A stretch of DNA of 64,000 bases, from positions 1,178,001 through 1,242,000 of the forward strand of contig NBAY01000002.1 in assembly GCA_002794775.1 (NCBI GenBank). The letters run 5' to 3'. The first letter of the stretch is position 1, and each line of letters starts with the position of its first letter. The DNA is from Porodaedalea pini. Its lineage: Eukaryota; Basidiomycota; Agaricomycetes; Hymenochaetales; Hymenochaetaceae. This document shows positions 1 to 11,300 of this stretch, piece after piece. The notes beneath the pieces were generated by a model. The model did not search any database, was not told the origin of the DNA, and saw only the letters and a list, made by a program, of their open reading frames with translations. A program made the position numbers and the translations under genes.

Positions 1-2634
1 ATTGACGAACTTGTTGACAAGGTCAAGAAGGCGAAGTTCATCACCAAACTTGACCTCCGATGGGGATACTACAATGTCCGGATCCGTGAGGGTGACGAGT
101 GGAAGGCAGCTTTTCACACGAATATGGGTCTCTTTGAGCCGACAGTCATGTTCTTTGGTCTTTGCAATGCACCGGCGACGTTCCAGGCCTTTGTCAATCA
201 CATCTTCAAGGGACTAATCTACGATAACTTGATCATCATCTACCTCAATGACATCCTCATCCTCTCACAAACTCTTGAGGAGCATATCGAGACGTCAAGG
301 CGTGTTCTTCAGATCTTGTGAGAAAACGGTCTGTACCTGAAGCCAGAGAAGTGTGAGTTCGATGCCAAGGTCATAAAATACCTCGGCCACATTGTTGGTA
401 ATGGCGAGATCAAGGCTGACCTGGTGAAGATGGAAGCGATCGCAGACTGGCCAGTCCCGCGAAACCTCAAGCAGTTGCAACAATTTCTCGGCATGGGCAA
501 CTGGCTGCAATGGTTCATCAAGGACTACAGCAAGGTGGTCCATCCACTAACGTCGCTAACAGGCAAGAAGGACTGGGTATGGGAGACTGAACAGCAAGAA
601 GCGTTCGAGGAGTTGAGACGACGTCTCTGCTCACCTCCAGTCCTGGCCATCGCAAACGATGAGGGCCCTTTCCACATTGAAGCGGACTCATCAAACTTCG
701 CACTTGGAGGTGTGTTGTTGCAAAAGCAGGAGGGCAAGTGAAGGGTAGTCGCCTACAGGTCCGAAGCGCTCCTACCGGTGGAACAAAACTATGAGATCTA
801 CAACAAGGAGATGCTCGCAATTGTTTCAGCACTCAAGGAGTGGAGACAGTACCTTCTTGGCGCCCGTCACCCTATTGAGATCTGGTCTGATCACGCCAAC
901 CTCACCTACTTCAGGTCGGTGCAAAAGCTGAGCTATCGACAAGCTCGCTGGCAGACAGAACTCAAGGAATTTGACTTCCACCTTGAGCACAAGTCGGGTA
1001 AGACAATGGGCAAAGCGGACTTACTGTCGCAAAAGACCGGCTACGATGAAGGGAAGGATGATAACGACGGCATTGTGTTCATCAAGGAGAAGTGGCTGAA
1101 TCGTGGAGTGGTGAGGACGTCGTGTGACGAGGTGTTGGAACGAGTGGGTGAAGCGCAGAGGGCGCAGAACGAGTCGGAGAGGCCGACAGGAATGACAAAG
1201 GTCAACGGTTTGTGGTGGATGAAGGGCAAGGTATACGTCCCGTTGATGATCAAGGAATCGGTGTTATGGGAGTGTCACGACTCAGTATTGGCTGGGCATC
1301 CAGGAGCATCAAAGACAGTGGAACTTGTCCATCGAGACTTCTGGTGGGTGTCGATATTCTCCGACATCCGAACGTACGTCTGAGGATGTGATTGCTGTCA
1401 GTGAACAAAGGCTCTGAGAGCATCGAGGTCGAGACCACTCCATCGGAATACGGTCCCCGAAGCTCCTTGGGAAATCATCACAGTTGACCTCATCGGAGAG
1501 CTTCCAGAATCAAAGGGACACAATGCAATTTGTGTCTTCGTAGATAGATTCTCAAAGCAGATGCATGCGATTCTGATGATGACGAAGCTGTCAGCAGAAG
1601 GCATGGCTCAGTTGTACCGTGACCACGTCTTCTGCCTCCACGGCCTACCCAAGAAGATTATCCATGACCATGGCACACAGTTCGACGTGTCGATGATGAA
1701 GGAACTATACAAACTCCTGCACATTGAAGGCAACCCGTCAACAGCATATCATCCGCAAACAGATGGTCAGACGGAACGCGTTAACCAAGAGCTTGAACAG
1801 TACCTTAGGCTCTTCGTTAACCATCAGCAATCGGACTGGAAGGACTGGCTCCCTCTCGCAGAGTTTGCATACAACAACCGCGAACACTCAGCAACAAAGA
1901 TGTCTCCCTTCTACACGAATACAGGACGTCATCCTCTGAGCTTCGACACAACACGGACTTCATCCACTAACATGTTGGCAGAAGAATTTGCAAAACACAT
2001 CAAGGAGACTCATCATGTTGTGAAGGACAACCTGGTCAAGGCAGCTGATGACATAAAGCGCTACCATGACTGGACAGCGGGGGTATTGGTAGAGTACCAG
2101 ACTGGCAACAAGGTCTTCCTAGATAGGCAGAACATCAGCACAGACGTGCCGACAAAGAAGCTAGCAGACAAGTGGTACGGACCCTTCAAAATCGTCGACA
2201 AGGTGGGCGCGAACGCGTACAAGCTAAAACTCCCCAAGCAATGGAGGACAGTCCACCCCATCTTCAATGAAGCTCTGTTGAAACCCACCATTGAACCATC
2301 CTTCAAAAGCCAGAAACAACCTCCACCGCCACCGCCCGACATTGTTGACAACGAGGAGGAATATGAGGTTCAGGAGGTTATCGACTCATGTCTGCACCGA
2401 GGAAAGCTACAGTACCTCGTCAAGTGGGTCAGATACAACAAACCAACTTGGCAGCCGGAGATGGACTTCAGCGAGAACGCAAAGGAGGCGATCACGGAAT
2501 TCTACCAGAAACACCCTGGCGCTCCTCAAAAACTCAACATTCCTCACCAACGACTCTGTCCACTCTTCATAAACACCAAGCCAGACGACCGCGATCTTGG
2601 TTGGTCGGGATGCCCAACCTTGAGGGGGGGGTAA
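1..2634 (+). pseudogene. gypsy pol fragment (RT-RNase H-integrase-chromodomain), broken
   Basis: In order this reads as reverse transcriptase (1 to about 420), RNase H (about 640-1040), zinc-binding and core integrase (about 1250-1950), and a chromodomain near 2350-2520. The RT box that is YxDD in active enzymes reads YLND (about 241-252), a change at a catalytic Asp. In-frame stops interrupt it near 319, 739 and 1381. The integrase core retains TVDLIGELPES, IIHDHGTQFD and TDGQTERVNQELEQ with its acidic residues. The chromodomain (YLVKWVRYNKPTWQPE) normally directs integration to particular chromatin marks. The frame ends at the TAA at 2632-2634, one base before the LTR, as is usual for this clade. 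The copy cannot make an active polyprotein. Confidence 0.92.
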
Positions 2635-3060
2635 TGTTAGGACTTGAACTTTCACCTTTTCTTTTCTTTTCCTTGTTACCATTTCCTTTCTTTTAATCGC
2701 TCCTTTTCATTATATTTAATCATCTTTTCAATCATTTCCCACACTCCCTACACATGACCTTCATTCATTCCATTCCCGCTTGTTATGTAATGTTAGATAA
2801 TATAGTCTCACGGTCGCCGCTATATAAGGTCTCAGGAATCGCATGAACTCCTTGTTCTGCTTTTCCTCTTACCTCCGCGATGACTTAGGTGAGACTTGTC
2901 CCCCTTGTATTAGTTTAGACGTGTATTAATCCTCTTACCTCCACGACAACTTAGCCTGAGTATAGCGTGTCCCAAGTCCCCGCTTGAGTATAGCACGTCC
3001 CAGACGACAGTCAGCCGAGGCCTGCCTAGTCCGAGTCATCTCCCGGACTTCCGCCTAACA
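2635..3060 (+). repeat. right LTR of gypsy element A
   Basis: The LTR is bounded by the inverted terminal hexamers TGTTAG (2635) and CTAACA (3060). It contains a TATA-like TATATAAG at 2821 and lies just after a G-rich polypurine tract. It is closely related to the LTR at 4548-4987, sharing its 5' end, its TATA region and a long 3' portion. The 5-bp target duplicate predicted on its right side is GTGAA (3061-3065). Confidence 0.9.
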
Positions 3061-4547
3061 GTGAAGCGCAGAGGGCACAGAATGAGTCGGAGAGGCCGAC
3101 AGGAATGACAGAGGTCGATGGTTTGTGGCGGATGAAGGGCAAGGTATACATCCCGTTGACAATAAAGGAGTCGGTGTTGTGGGAGTGTCATGACTCAGTA
3201 CTGGCTGGGCATCCAGGAGCGTCAAAAATGGTGGAACTAGTCCATCGAGACTTCTGGTGGGCGTCGATGTTCTCCGACATCTGAGCATACGTCCGAAGAT
3301 GTGATCGCTGTCAGCGAACAAAGGCTCTGAGAATGTCAAGGTCAAGACCACTCCATCCGAATACGGTCCCCGAAGTCCCTTGGGAAATCATCACGGTCGA
3401 CCTCATCGGAGAGCTCCCAGAATCGAAGGGATGCAACGCGATTTGCGTCTTCGTAGATAGATTCTTGAAACAGATGCATGCGATTCCGACAACAACAAAG
3501 CTGACAGCAGAAGGCATGGCTCAGTTGTACCGTGACCACGTCTTCCACCTCCATGGCCTACCCAAGAAGATTATCCATGACTGTGGCATGCAGTTTGACA
3601 CGTCAATGATGAAGGAACTATATAAACTCCTGCACATTGAAGGCAACCCGTCAACAGCATATCACCTGCAAACAGACGGTCAGACGGAACGCGTTAACCA
3701 AGAGCTTGAACAGTACCTTAGGCTCTTTGTTAACCATCAGCAATCGGACTGGAAGGACTGGCTCCCTCTCGCAGAGTTCGCATACAACAACCGCGAACAC
3801 TCAGCGACAAAGATGTCTCCCTTCTACGCAAATACAGGATGTCATCCTCTGAGCTTCAACACAACACGAACTTCATCCACTAACATGTTGGCAGAAGAAT
3901 TTGCAAAACACATCAAGGAGACTCATCATGTTGTGAAGGATAACCTGGTCAAGGCAGCTGATGACATGAAGCGCTACCATGACCGGACAGCGGGGGTATC
4001 GATGGAGTACCAGACCAGCAACAAGGTCTTTCTGGATGGTCAGAACATCAGCATGGACACGCCAACAAAGAAGCTAGCAGACAAGTGGTACAGACCCTTT
4101 GAAATCATCGACAAGGTGGGCACGAACACGTACAAGCTAAAACTCCCCAAGTGATGGAAGAAAGTCCACCCCGTCTTCAATGAAGCCCTGTTGAAACCTG
4201 CCATCAAACCATCCTTCGAAAGCCAGAAACAACCTCCACCGCCGCCGCCCGACATCATTGACAACGAGGAGGAATATGAGGTTCAGGAGGTTATCGACTC
4301 ACGTCTGCACCGAGGAAAGCTACAGTACCTCATCAAGTGGGTTGGATACAACAAACCGACTTGGCAGCCTGAGACAGACTTCGGTGAGAATGCAAAGGAG
4401 GCGATCGCAGAATTCTATCAGAAACACCCTGGCGCTCCTTGAAAACTCGACATTCCTTGCCAATGACTCTGTCCACTCTTCATCGACACTGAACCAGATG
4501 ACCGCGATCTTGGTTGGTCGGGACACCCAACCTTGAGGGGGGGGTAA
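3061..4547 (+). pseudogene. gypsy integrase-chromodomain fragment, broken
   Basis: This is the second, more decayed copy of the integrase and chromodomain found at 1148-2634. The integrase core is open at 3333-4154, then a TGA (CAA in element A) cuts the frame. The chromodomain follows at 4191-4442 and ends at another TGA. The sequence around the second integrase Asp reads HDCG here and HDHG in A. The TAA and G-rich tract before the LTR are preserved. Confidence 0.9.
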
Positions 4548-4987
4548 TGTCAGGACTCGAACTTTTCCTTTCTTTTTATTTTCCTTCTATCATTTCTTTT
4601 CTTTTAATTGCTCCTTTTCATTATAATTAATCATCTTTTCAATCATTTCCCACACTCCTTTCACATGACCTTCATTCATTCCATTCCGCTCCCTTTTATG
4701 TAATCTGAGACAAAGGGGCAACCGGTTCTCACGAGGTGATCACTGTATATAAGGAAGAGGAATCGCATCTGAACACCTGTTCTGCTTTTCCTCTTACCTC
4801 CGTGATGACCTAGGTGAGACCACATCCCCCTCCTGTAGTAGAGTACATGGTATTAATCCTCTTACCTCCATGATGACCTAGCCTGAGTACAGTGTGTCCC
4901 GAGTCCCTGCTCGAGTATAGCACATCCCAGACAACAGTCAGCCAAGGCCTGCCCAGTCCAAGTCGTCTCCCGGACTCCCGCCTAACA
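4548..4987 (+). repeat. right LTR of gypsy element B
   Basis: The LTR starts TGTCAGGA after a G8 tract and ends CCTAACA at 4987. It contains a TATA-like TATATAA at about 4746. It is 440 bp, against 426 bp for the LTR of A. It ends exactly where a minus-strand LINE endonuclease frame begins, so it marks the insertion of B into that LINE. The predicted target duplicate is TGAGT (4988-4992). Confidence 0.9.
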
Positions 4988-5925
4988 TGAGTCACTGCAG
5001 TCTCTCTTGAGAAGAATATAGATTCGCCCTCGAGTTGACCAGACGGTCCACAAAAGAGTCTGCATTGCGATACCAGGGTATGGACATTTTCTAAAGAGAA
5101 TGAAAAGGAATTCAAAGAACAAAATTCAGCAACAAATAAAGGAAGATCATGAGACCTGATAGAACACAAAGAGGGTTTTGGAGAATGGGATAGGAAATTA
5201 ATATCAAAGGTAAAGAGTAAAGGGAAGTGGTCAGAAGAGATGGATAGGGAGGGCTCTTTAATGGAGATAGTCTCTTGGATCTGGGGTGCAAAATCATCTG
5301 TAGAAATGACAAGATCAATAATAGAAAGGAAATTTCAGGCACAGTTGAAAAAGGTAGGCTGCCTGGGTGGGTTGCAGACAGTAAGGCTGTTCTCGCTGAT
5401 CCAATCAGTGAGGGCCGTAGACTGAGGTAATTCACCCTGGGATGACAGAGACCATAAGTCAGAGTGGCAGTTAAAATTGCCAACAAAAATATGTGAGAGG
5501 GAGTTGAGAGAGGGAAAAGGGTCTTCGAACTCATGATGGGCTGGGGAACTGTAAACATTCCAAAGGATAATAGGGGAAAGATCTCCTCGAGAAATGGAGA
5601 TAGCAGAAATGTTGGGTGACAGGAAGTGAGTGTGAAACATGCTCATGCAGTGGGCAATATGTGGATGAACGTATGTACAATGCCTCAGTTTAGAAGAAGA
5701 AAAGGGAGGTAGGAAGGCCACATAAGGGTCATGGTTGCGAGTATCGAATGCTTTTGCACCAGACAAAAGAGATTTGGAAGGGATGATTTGAGAAATGACT
5801 GGGATCTCCTGAAAACATATCACATCAGGACTAGGGTAAAATGTGGAAAAGGCCCTCATAAGGTAATCAAAAGTGGGTTCTGAATTATGAAGGTTGAGTG
5901 AAAAAATGGATAGTTTAACTATCAT
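4988..5925 (-). pseudogene. LINE ORF2 fragment: endonuclease domain
   Basis: The start MIVKLSIFSLNLHN opens an endonuclease/exonuclease/phosphatase fold. Recognisable family blocks are DVICFQEIP (the catalytic Glu block), VGNFNCHSDLW (the GDFN-like block), IIDLVIS and SDHFPLLF (the C-terminal SDH block). A TGA near 5334 breaks the frame between the third and fourth blocks. The frame then runs on unbroken to the LTR border at 4987. The reverse transcriptase that should follow is absent. In active LINEs this domain nicks target DNA. Confidence 0.82.
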
Positions 5926-5944
5926 ATAGGATCAGTAGGGGGAC

Positions 5945-8186
5945 CAATAGTTGCAACAGGCGGGACACTCTGATGAGTGTACACTATGATTACCCTGGCA
6001 ATTGATGCAGTGTGTGAAATGTTCACACTGAAGGTTGTTGGAGGTAGTGCATGGTGCACATTTCACGACATGAACTGCAGTTTGGTGGGGTTCCAAGCAG
6101 ATTGCACATCAGGCAACTGACTGACATTTCAAAGCTGGATGTCCTAGACAATGGCAGTTGTTGCACTGGTTGATGACTGGGCAGGATTTCATCTCCTCAA
6201 GACATCAAATTACACCAAAGACTGGGATGGAACAGTTGTTGTGTAAAAAGAAGTGATCGAAAGAAAGGCAGTCATTGTCTTTAAGGATGATGGAAATGTT
6301 ACAAAAGTCTCTCTCATTTAGTTGCTCCACCGACAACATAAACCAGGGAGGAAACATGAACTTGCATCCCTCAAATTGTAGGAGGGTGGAGATCTTGTCA
6401 AACAAGTCTTTTTTTGGAATAGATGAGTTTGGTGTCCTTATTAAAGACAGGGACACCAGAAATGACCATTTTGAATTGTGGCAAAGGAGTGAAGGCTCTT
6501 GCACTACTAATATTAACAATGCGGTTGAGCTGGGTAGTCAGTGTGGCATAATGATAATGAGAGTTGAAATTGGAATGAATGTTGGTAAATGCAATGAGAA
6601 GGTTGCTGTTAGAAGTGTACTCAACATTGAGTATGACAAGATGTTTAAAGAGAGGATTGTCCTTAAGGCCAGCATGAACAGTGTTTTTAATGGAAAGAGT
6701 GGAGGGGTAAACTGCAAGGTCACCAGGGAGTGCAAAATAAACCCGCCACACATTGTGGACATGGGTATTGACAGATCTGTTAGATCTGTTAATGGGTACA
6801 GTTGATACTTCCCCATCGGGGTTCTGCTCAGTAATGTGAACTATCTTTGTAAGAGTTGACTTGGGTTTCTTTTGAGCTGCCTTCACATACATAACAGTAG
6901 TAAACCCATCCCAATTGGTACCAATAGACTCGACAGGAGGGGGGGGGGTAGTAGATCTTGGTCTTGGATGACCTGGGAGTGTTGTGGGCCAAATGAGTGT
7001 ATCCATCTGGGGCATAAATGGTGCCTTCAGAATCCATGCAATAGCCAGACTCGGGGATATGGGTTTTTGCAATGGCAGCAGTGTATTCCATCTTCCCATT
7101 CTTAGGAGTCTGGACACGTTGTTTGATAATAGGAGGGGGTGGTGGGAATCTAGGGTCGTGAACAAAATGGACACCAAGAGGATCAGGAAGGACCTTTGCT
7201 GTTTTCTAGTTAGTATTGTTAGAAGAAGAGACAGAAGACTTGTTCAAAGATGAATGAGACGGAGCCTGTTTTTTGAGTTTGTCAGTTTTATCAATGAGAG
7301 TAGAGACCAGAGCTGTAAGAGAAGAAATAGAATGAGACATGAAAGAAAGATCATTGGAAATTTGGTGATCATGTATCACCGACACAGACTGATAGACATC
7401 CTCAAAGATGTATTTGTGTCCAGGAGAATGGATGTGATAAGTCAAATGAGAAGAGTTAAGGGCATTGTTAGCCTCATTCTGCTGGGTGGTCTCATCATCC
7501 ATCATATTAGCTTTATCAATCCATGAAACAAGAGTGCTGCCAATGTTGGCAAGTGCGATGGTGGCATGAGTAGGATCTTCATACCAAGGGGTCTCCGATG
7601 TCCACATTGGTTGCGTGATGGTCATGTGAAGTTTCTGAACAGTTTCCTTCATGAGTTCACAGAAACTCTTGTTAACATGCTCGGCAATTGCCGGATCCTC
7701 AACTTCTTCATCGATATCCCTCATGTCGTCGTCAACCTGGGGTGCTTGGCTGGATGGGTTGTCGGGAACATAGAGGTCGTCCTCCTCCATTTTTTCTGCA
7801 ATGGTACTTGGGTGAGGGCGAGCGGAATGCTCTTCCTTGGAATTGGTCCATTTGAGAGAGCCCTGGGATTCGATTTCTGGGGTGGGTGGTAAATCCCCTT
7901 GCTTGCGGAGAGTGGCGGCATGTTTGTCTGCCTCAGTATCTGGTGACCAATCAGCACGATTCTTGTCGACGAGACAACAGACGGCGTCGTTGTGGTTGAA
8001 GGTCTTGTCGCGACCACAAGTGAGACAAAGATTGGCTTTGCCGGACGCACATTTGCGACTATGCGAAGGGAGCTCGTATTTGCATTCCCCACACTTGGTA
8101 GGGTCTTTAAGACTACCAAGAGACCGAAGCGACTTGGTTTTGTGTAGATATTGCGATGGTTTAACGTTGGAAGACGTGTCCATCAC
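5945..8186 (-). pseudogene. LINE ORF1 (gag-like, CCHC zinc knuckles), broken
   Basis: Reading begins near 8186 with a Cys-rich N-terminus (CGECKYELPSHSRKC). The first 326 codons end in a TAG near 7206, and the same frame then continues to about 6950. There a run of C on the coding strand shifts the frame. A second shift lies at a homopolymer near 6412. The C-terminal part carries retroelement zinc knuckles, the clearest being CNNCHCLGHPALKC (C-x2-C-x4-H-x4-C), with further Cys/His clusters down to 5950. TGA codons near 6205 and 6117 interrupt this part. The product would be an RNA-binding chaperone of the LINE particle. The host clade was not determined. Confidence 0.75.
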
Positions 8187-8348
8187 GGAGATAGAGAGAT
8201 TCAGCGGTTTGAAGCAGTTTTCCCACGGTTAGATGATGGGAGTAAGAGAGAAAGAAGTGCACAGGTAAGTTCCGATCATGTGCAATCTTTACCAGCCGTT
8301 CAAAGTAAGTCGCCTCAAGCTTCATCTTCGATCTTTACCATAATACCA

Positions 8349-11300
8349 ATGGCACTCTTCAGTGGAACTAGGGCATATTTTGACTTTTCGTATGACCTGC
8401 GCGACAAACGAGATTGGAAGGTCACTGTGATCAGAGAGACCGAGCATCTTCCTGAGATAAGCGCACTTGCTGTGGATGCTACGAATGGCTTGCTAGCAAT
8501 CGGTGAGCTCCGATGAAAACATAAAGAGCTGGTTTAAGCTCATGGTTGAGGTGCAACGAGGATCAAAAAATGGGAAAATACTTGTGTTTGGCTCTCCCTC
8601 GGCTGCAGTTGTCCTTCGTGTCGCAAGGGCAGTGAAGTTCCTTTCGTTCGCTGCCCTCGTGTTCAAACTCATCTGTGTCGGTTCGTGATCTGTCTAGTCT
8701 ATTATTCTATTCCTCATATCGATGTAGATACCCAGGGAACACTTCACGTATGGGATCTCAGTCAGCTTGGCCGTCCTAAACTCATCACGTCCGAAGCGTA
8801 CAAGGAATCTATATCGTGAGTTTTTGCACTCCTGACAATTCTAGTTTATCACTTATAGTATCTTCTCTACAAGTTCCATAACAACCTCTCCGTATCATAG
8901 CCATGTAAGGGATCTTTTGCATGTTTTTTTCCAGCCTAATGGCTATCCAACAAGGCATTTCTCGGTCTAGAACGTGGTGGAGTGGTCACATTTGATATTC
9001 TGTGTCTAAATCGCTCACCGTATGTCATACCGAATCTGTGGAAGTCGCATGAGAAAGATCTGCTTCATGGCGGAATGCTTTCATCTCCCACCATAAATTC
9101 GTGAGTATTTGCCGACATTCGTTCATACTCATTCATAGTGAACTCGTTCCAAGATCAGATCTCATGGATATTACTATTCATCCGAGAGACTTAAATCTCC
9201 TTTTCGTGAGCTATACAGGTATTTATGAGTAGCATATACTTCTTTTGTACCATTAACACGCATTCCAGGGGGTGTCGTCCTATATGACTTGGTGAGGCTA
9301 CGCCTACGCCTCATGTGTTTATCGACGAATTGACAAGCTGCGCAGACTGAGCGCCGCCCTCTTCACTATTACGAACTTGTTGTCCCTCCCGGAGCTCCTG
9401 GTTCATTTGGTTACTACGACCCCGTAAGAGGTTGCGATTGCAAGTGTTACGGACAGATCCTCACGCTTGCATAGGACGTGCTGAAGGCTCGTCGACCGCC
9501 TTTGACATCAATTGCCGTACATGCTTCCGGTCAATTGTTCGTCACAGGCCACCTTGATGGAACGCTCGCTTTCTGGGCTGTCGATGACGAAGACCGACCG
9601 CTCATGGTGCGTACAGTCGGCATGGTCGATATAAATTATCCGGAAGGCGAAGAGCTTGACTTAGCCCTCTCCAATCCTGATCGTCACTCTACGAAAGATT
9701 TGGAGAGTTGTCGGCTAGAACCAATTTTCAAGTTGAACTGGAGCTCATTTGGATCACAGACTGTGAGCGATCCGTACAATGGCGACGGCGTTTTGACTAT
9801 CCTTGGTGGGGTCCTTCCTAACCGACAGACCGGCGTAACGGTCGTTCGTCTTCCTTCGCTCTTACTACCCTCTCCCTCGACTGCCACTCGAGACAGAATA
9901 CACCCAGAGACGCGGAAACTCCTAGCGAAGTCGTTCTCTTCGATGGACAAATATGTGTACCCCACCGTTGGTGCTGCTATTGACTTTCTTCTCGTGCCGA
10001 AAGAAAGTCCCCACTTTGGAGGTAATCTTGATCCCAAAGCAATCCTCATTCTCTTCGAATGGCCTGAGGGTCAACGCAGCATAGACGCGAGAGAATTCCC
10101 TCCTCCGGCTTTTGGTATTGCTCAGAAATCCCCAACTCCTGCTCCTGCTTCGTCATCAAATAATGAGATAGGCAATCCACTGGATGCGGAGCTCTCATCT
10201 ACGATGAAGTCCATTAATTTGGATGGTGACCCAAAAGACTACACACAGTCGCTTCCATCAGCATTATGGACTGGAATGTATGCAATTTGCGATGGAGACA
10301 TTGTGCGCCTCGAGAAGGAAGAATATGAATTACTACAACAAGGCTATCGACCATCTAACTCGAATATATTCGCTCAGTTAGGCAGGGATAAAATCACAGG
10401 AATCGCTTGGGTCGACTACGGGGATCATGATCAAGCTCAAGACATTCTCTTCACAAAGCGACAGCCGCATAGGCTACTTGTGACCCACCATCGCGATCTG
10501 ACTGTCCGTTTTCAAGACATCACTCCTCAGCTCCTTATTGGATCGGTATCTTCGCCTCTCTCCACGTCATTTCCTGCCCCTCTACCGCACTTGGGTATTT
10601 CATTACCCCGCCTCCTTTCAGAGCCGTGCATAGCCAATGCCCGTAGGCCCCTCGCCTTGAGTGAAGCCGAAATACAATCTTCTCAGTTAACATCCGAATC
10701 CAGCGAATGCGTCATTGTGATGAGAAGTGGGCATGTCTTTGTGTACGGCTTTGATGGCCGGCAGAGGCATACGTCTAGCTTCATGGATCTTCAAGATGAC
10801 CTCATTCGGTTGATGCATATACCCGCGGAAGCAAACACTTTTCAGCCGACGGTGATGGTAGAAAATGTTTGGGGCACTGTGACGACAAGTGAGATGTCTG
10901 ATATAGGTATGTTCATAATAGAAGTCAAATGCTTCGTTGTAAAACACTCAGACTATTCCAGGATTTCTCGCCATTGCATATAGCAGCGGTGCTTTAGTTG
11001 TGGTAGACATGCGCCACCCGAAAATCATACTCCGGGATTGGGTAGACGCTAAAGCTCAAAAGAGACTCTCAGTCGCTCTCCATTTGTATAATGCCGAGGA
11101 CGAAAAGAGGATAGTATCGATGAAATGGTTTGTTTGTGGTTATGATGAAGGTAGTACTTTTAATTCCTTTCGTAAATCAAGATTGACTTTACGTTTATGG
11201 TGAAAAGATATAACCCCGAAAGTCCGTCTCCTTGTCTCCCACCGCTCCGGTAATGTTCGTGTTTTTACGCTTACGCAAGCCGCGTCCCGGGAGTGGTCAG

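Larger units (their letters stand above)
1..3060 (+). mobile_element. Ty3/gypsy chromovirus A, 3' part with right LTR
   Basis: This is the right-hand part of an LTR retrotransposon; its 5' LTR, gag, protease and early RT lie outside the window. Domain order is RT, RNase H, integrase, chromodomain, which is the Ty3/gypsy chromovirus order. A purine tract (about 2620-2631) comes immediately before an LTR that starts TGTTAG and ends CTAACA. The sequence resumes at 3061 inside the integrase gene of a related element, so A looks inserted into element B. The coding part has several nonsense codons, so A is not autonomous. Confidence 0.93.
3061..4987 (+). mobile_element. Ty3/gypsy element B, right-hand remainder
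   Basis: Element B starts abruptly at a position equivalent to 1148 in A, in the middle of integrase, with no LTR leader or primer-binding site. It runs through integrase and chromodomain to its own LTR. The simplest reading is that A inserted into B and that the left half of B lies beyond the left edge of the window. A and B are closely similar, and most differences are transitions. Confidence 0.88.
4988..8290 (-). mobile_element. non-LTR (LINE) retrotransposon, 3' part displaced by gypsy insertion
   Basis: On the minus strand, ORF1 (8186 to about 5945) precedes ORF2 (5925 onwards). ORF1 ends in CCHC zinc knuckles and ORF2 starts with an apurinic-type endonuclease domain. The endonuclease frame is still open when it meets the LTR at 4987, and no reverse transcriptase follows, so the remainder should lie left of the window. 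The right boundary is not defined: coding begins at 8186 and the next host gene starts at 8349. The copy carries nonsense codons and frameshifts. Confidence 0.82.

Noticed and set aside
6275..6805. 176-codon plus-strand frame
   Set aside because: It is the reverse of the LINE ORF1, which has retroelement zinc knuckles on the other strand.
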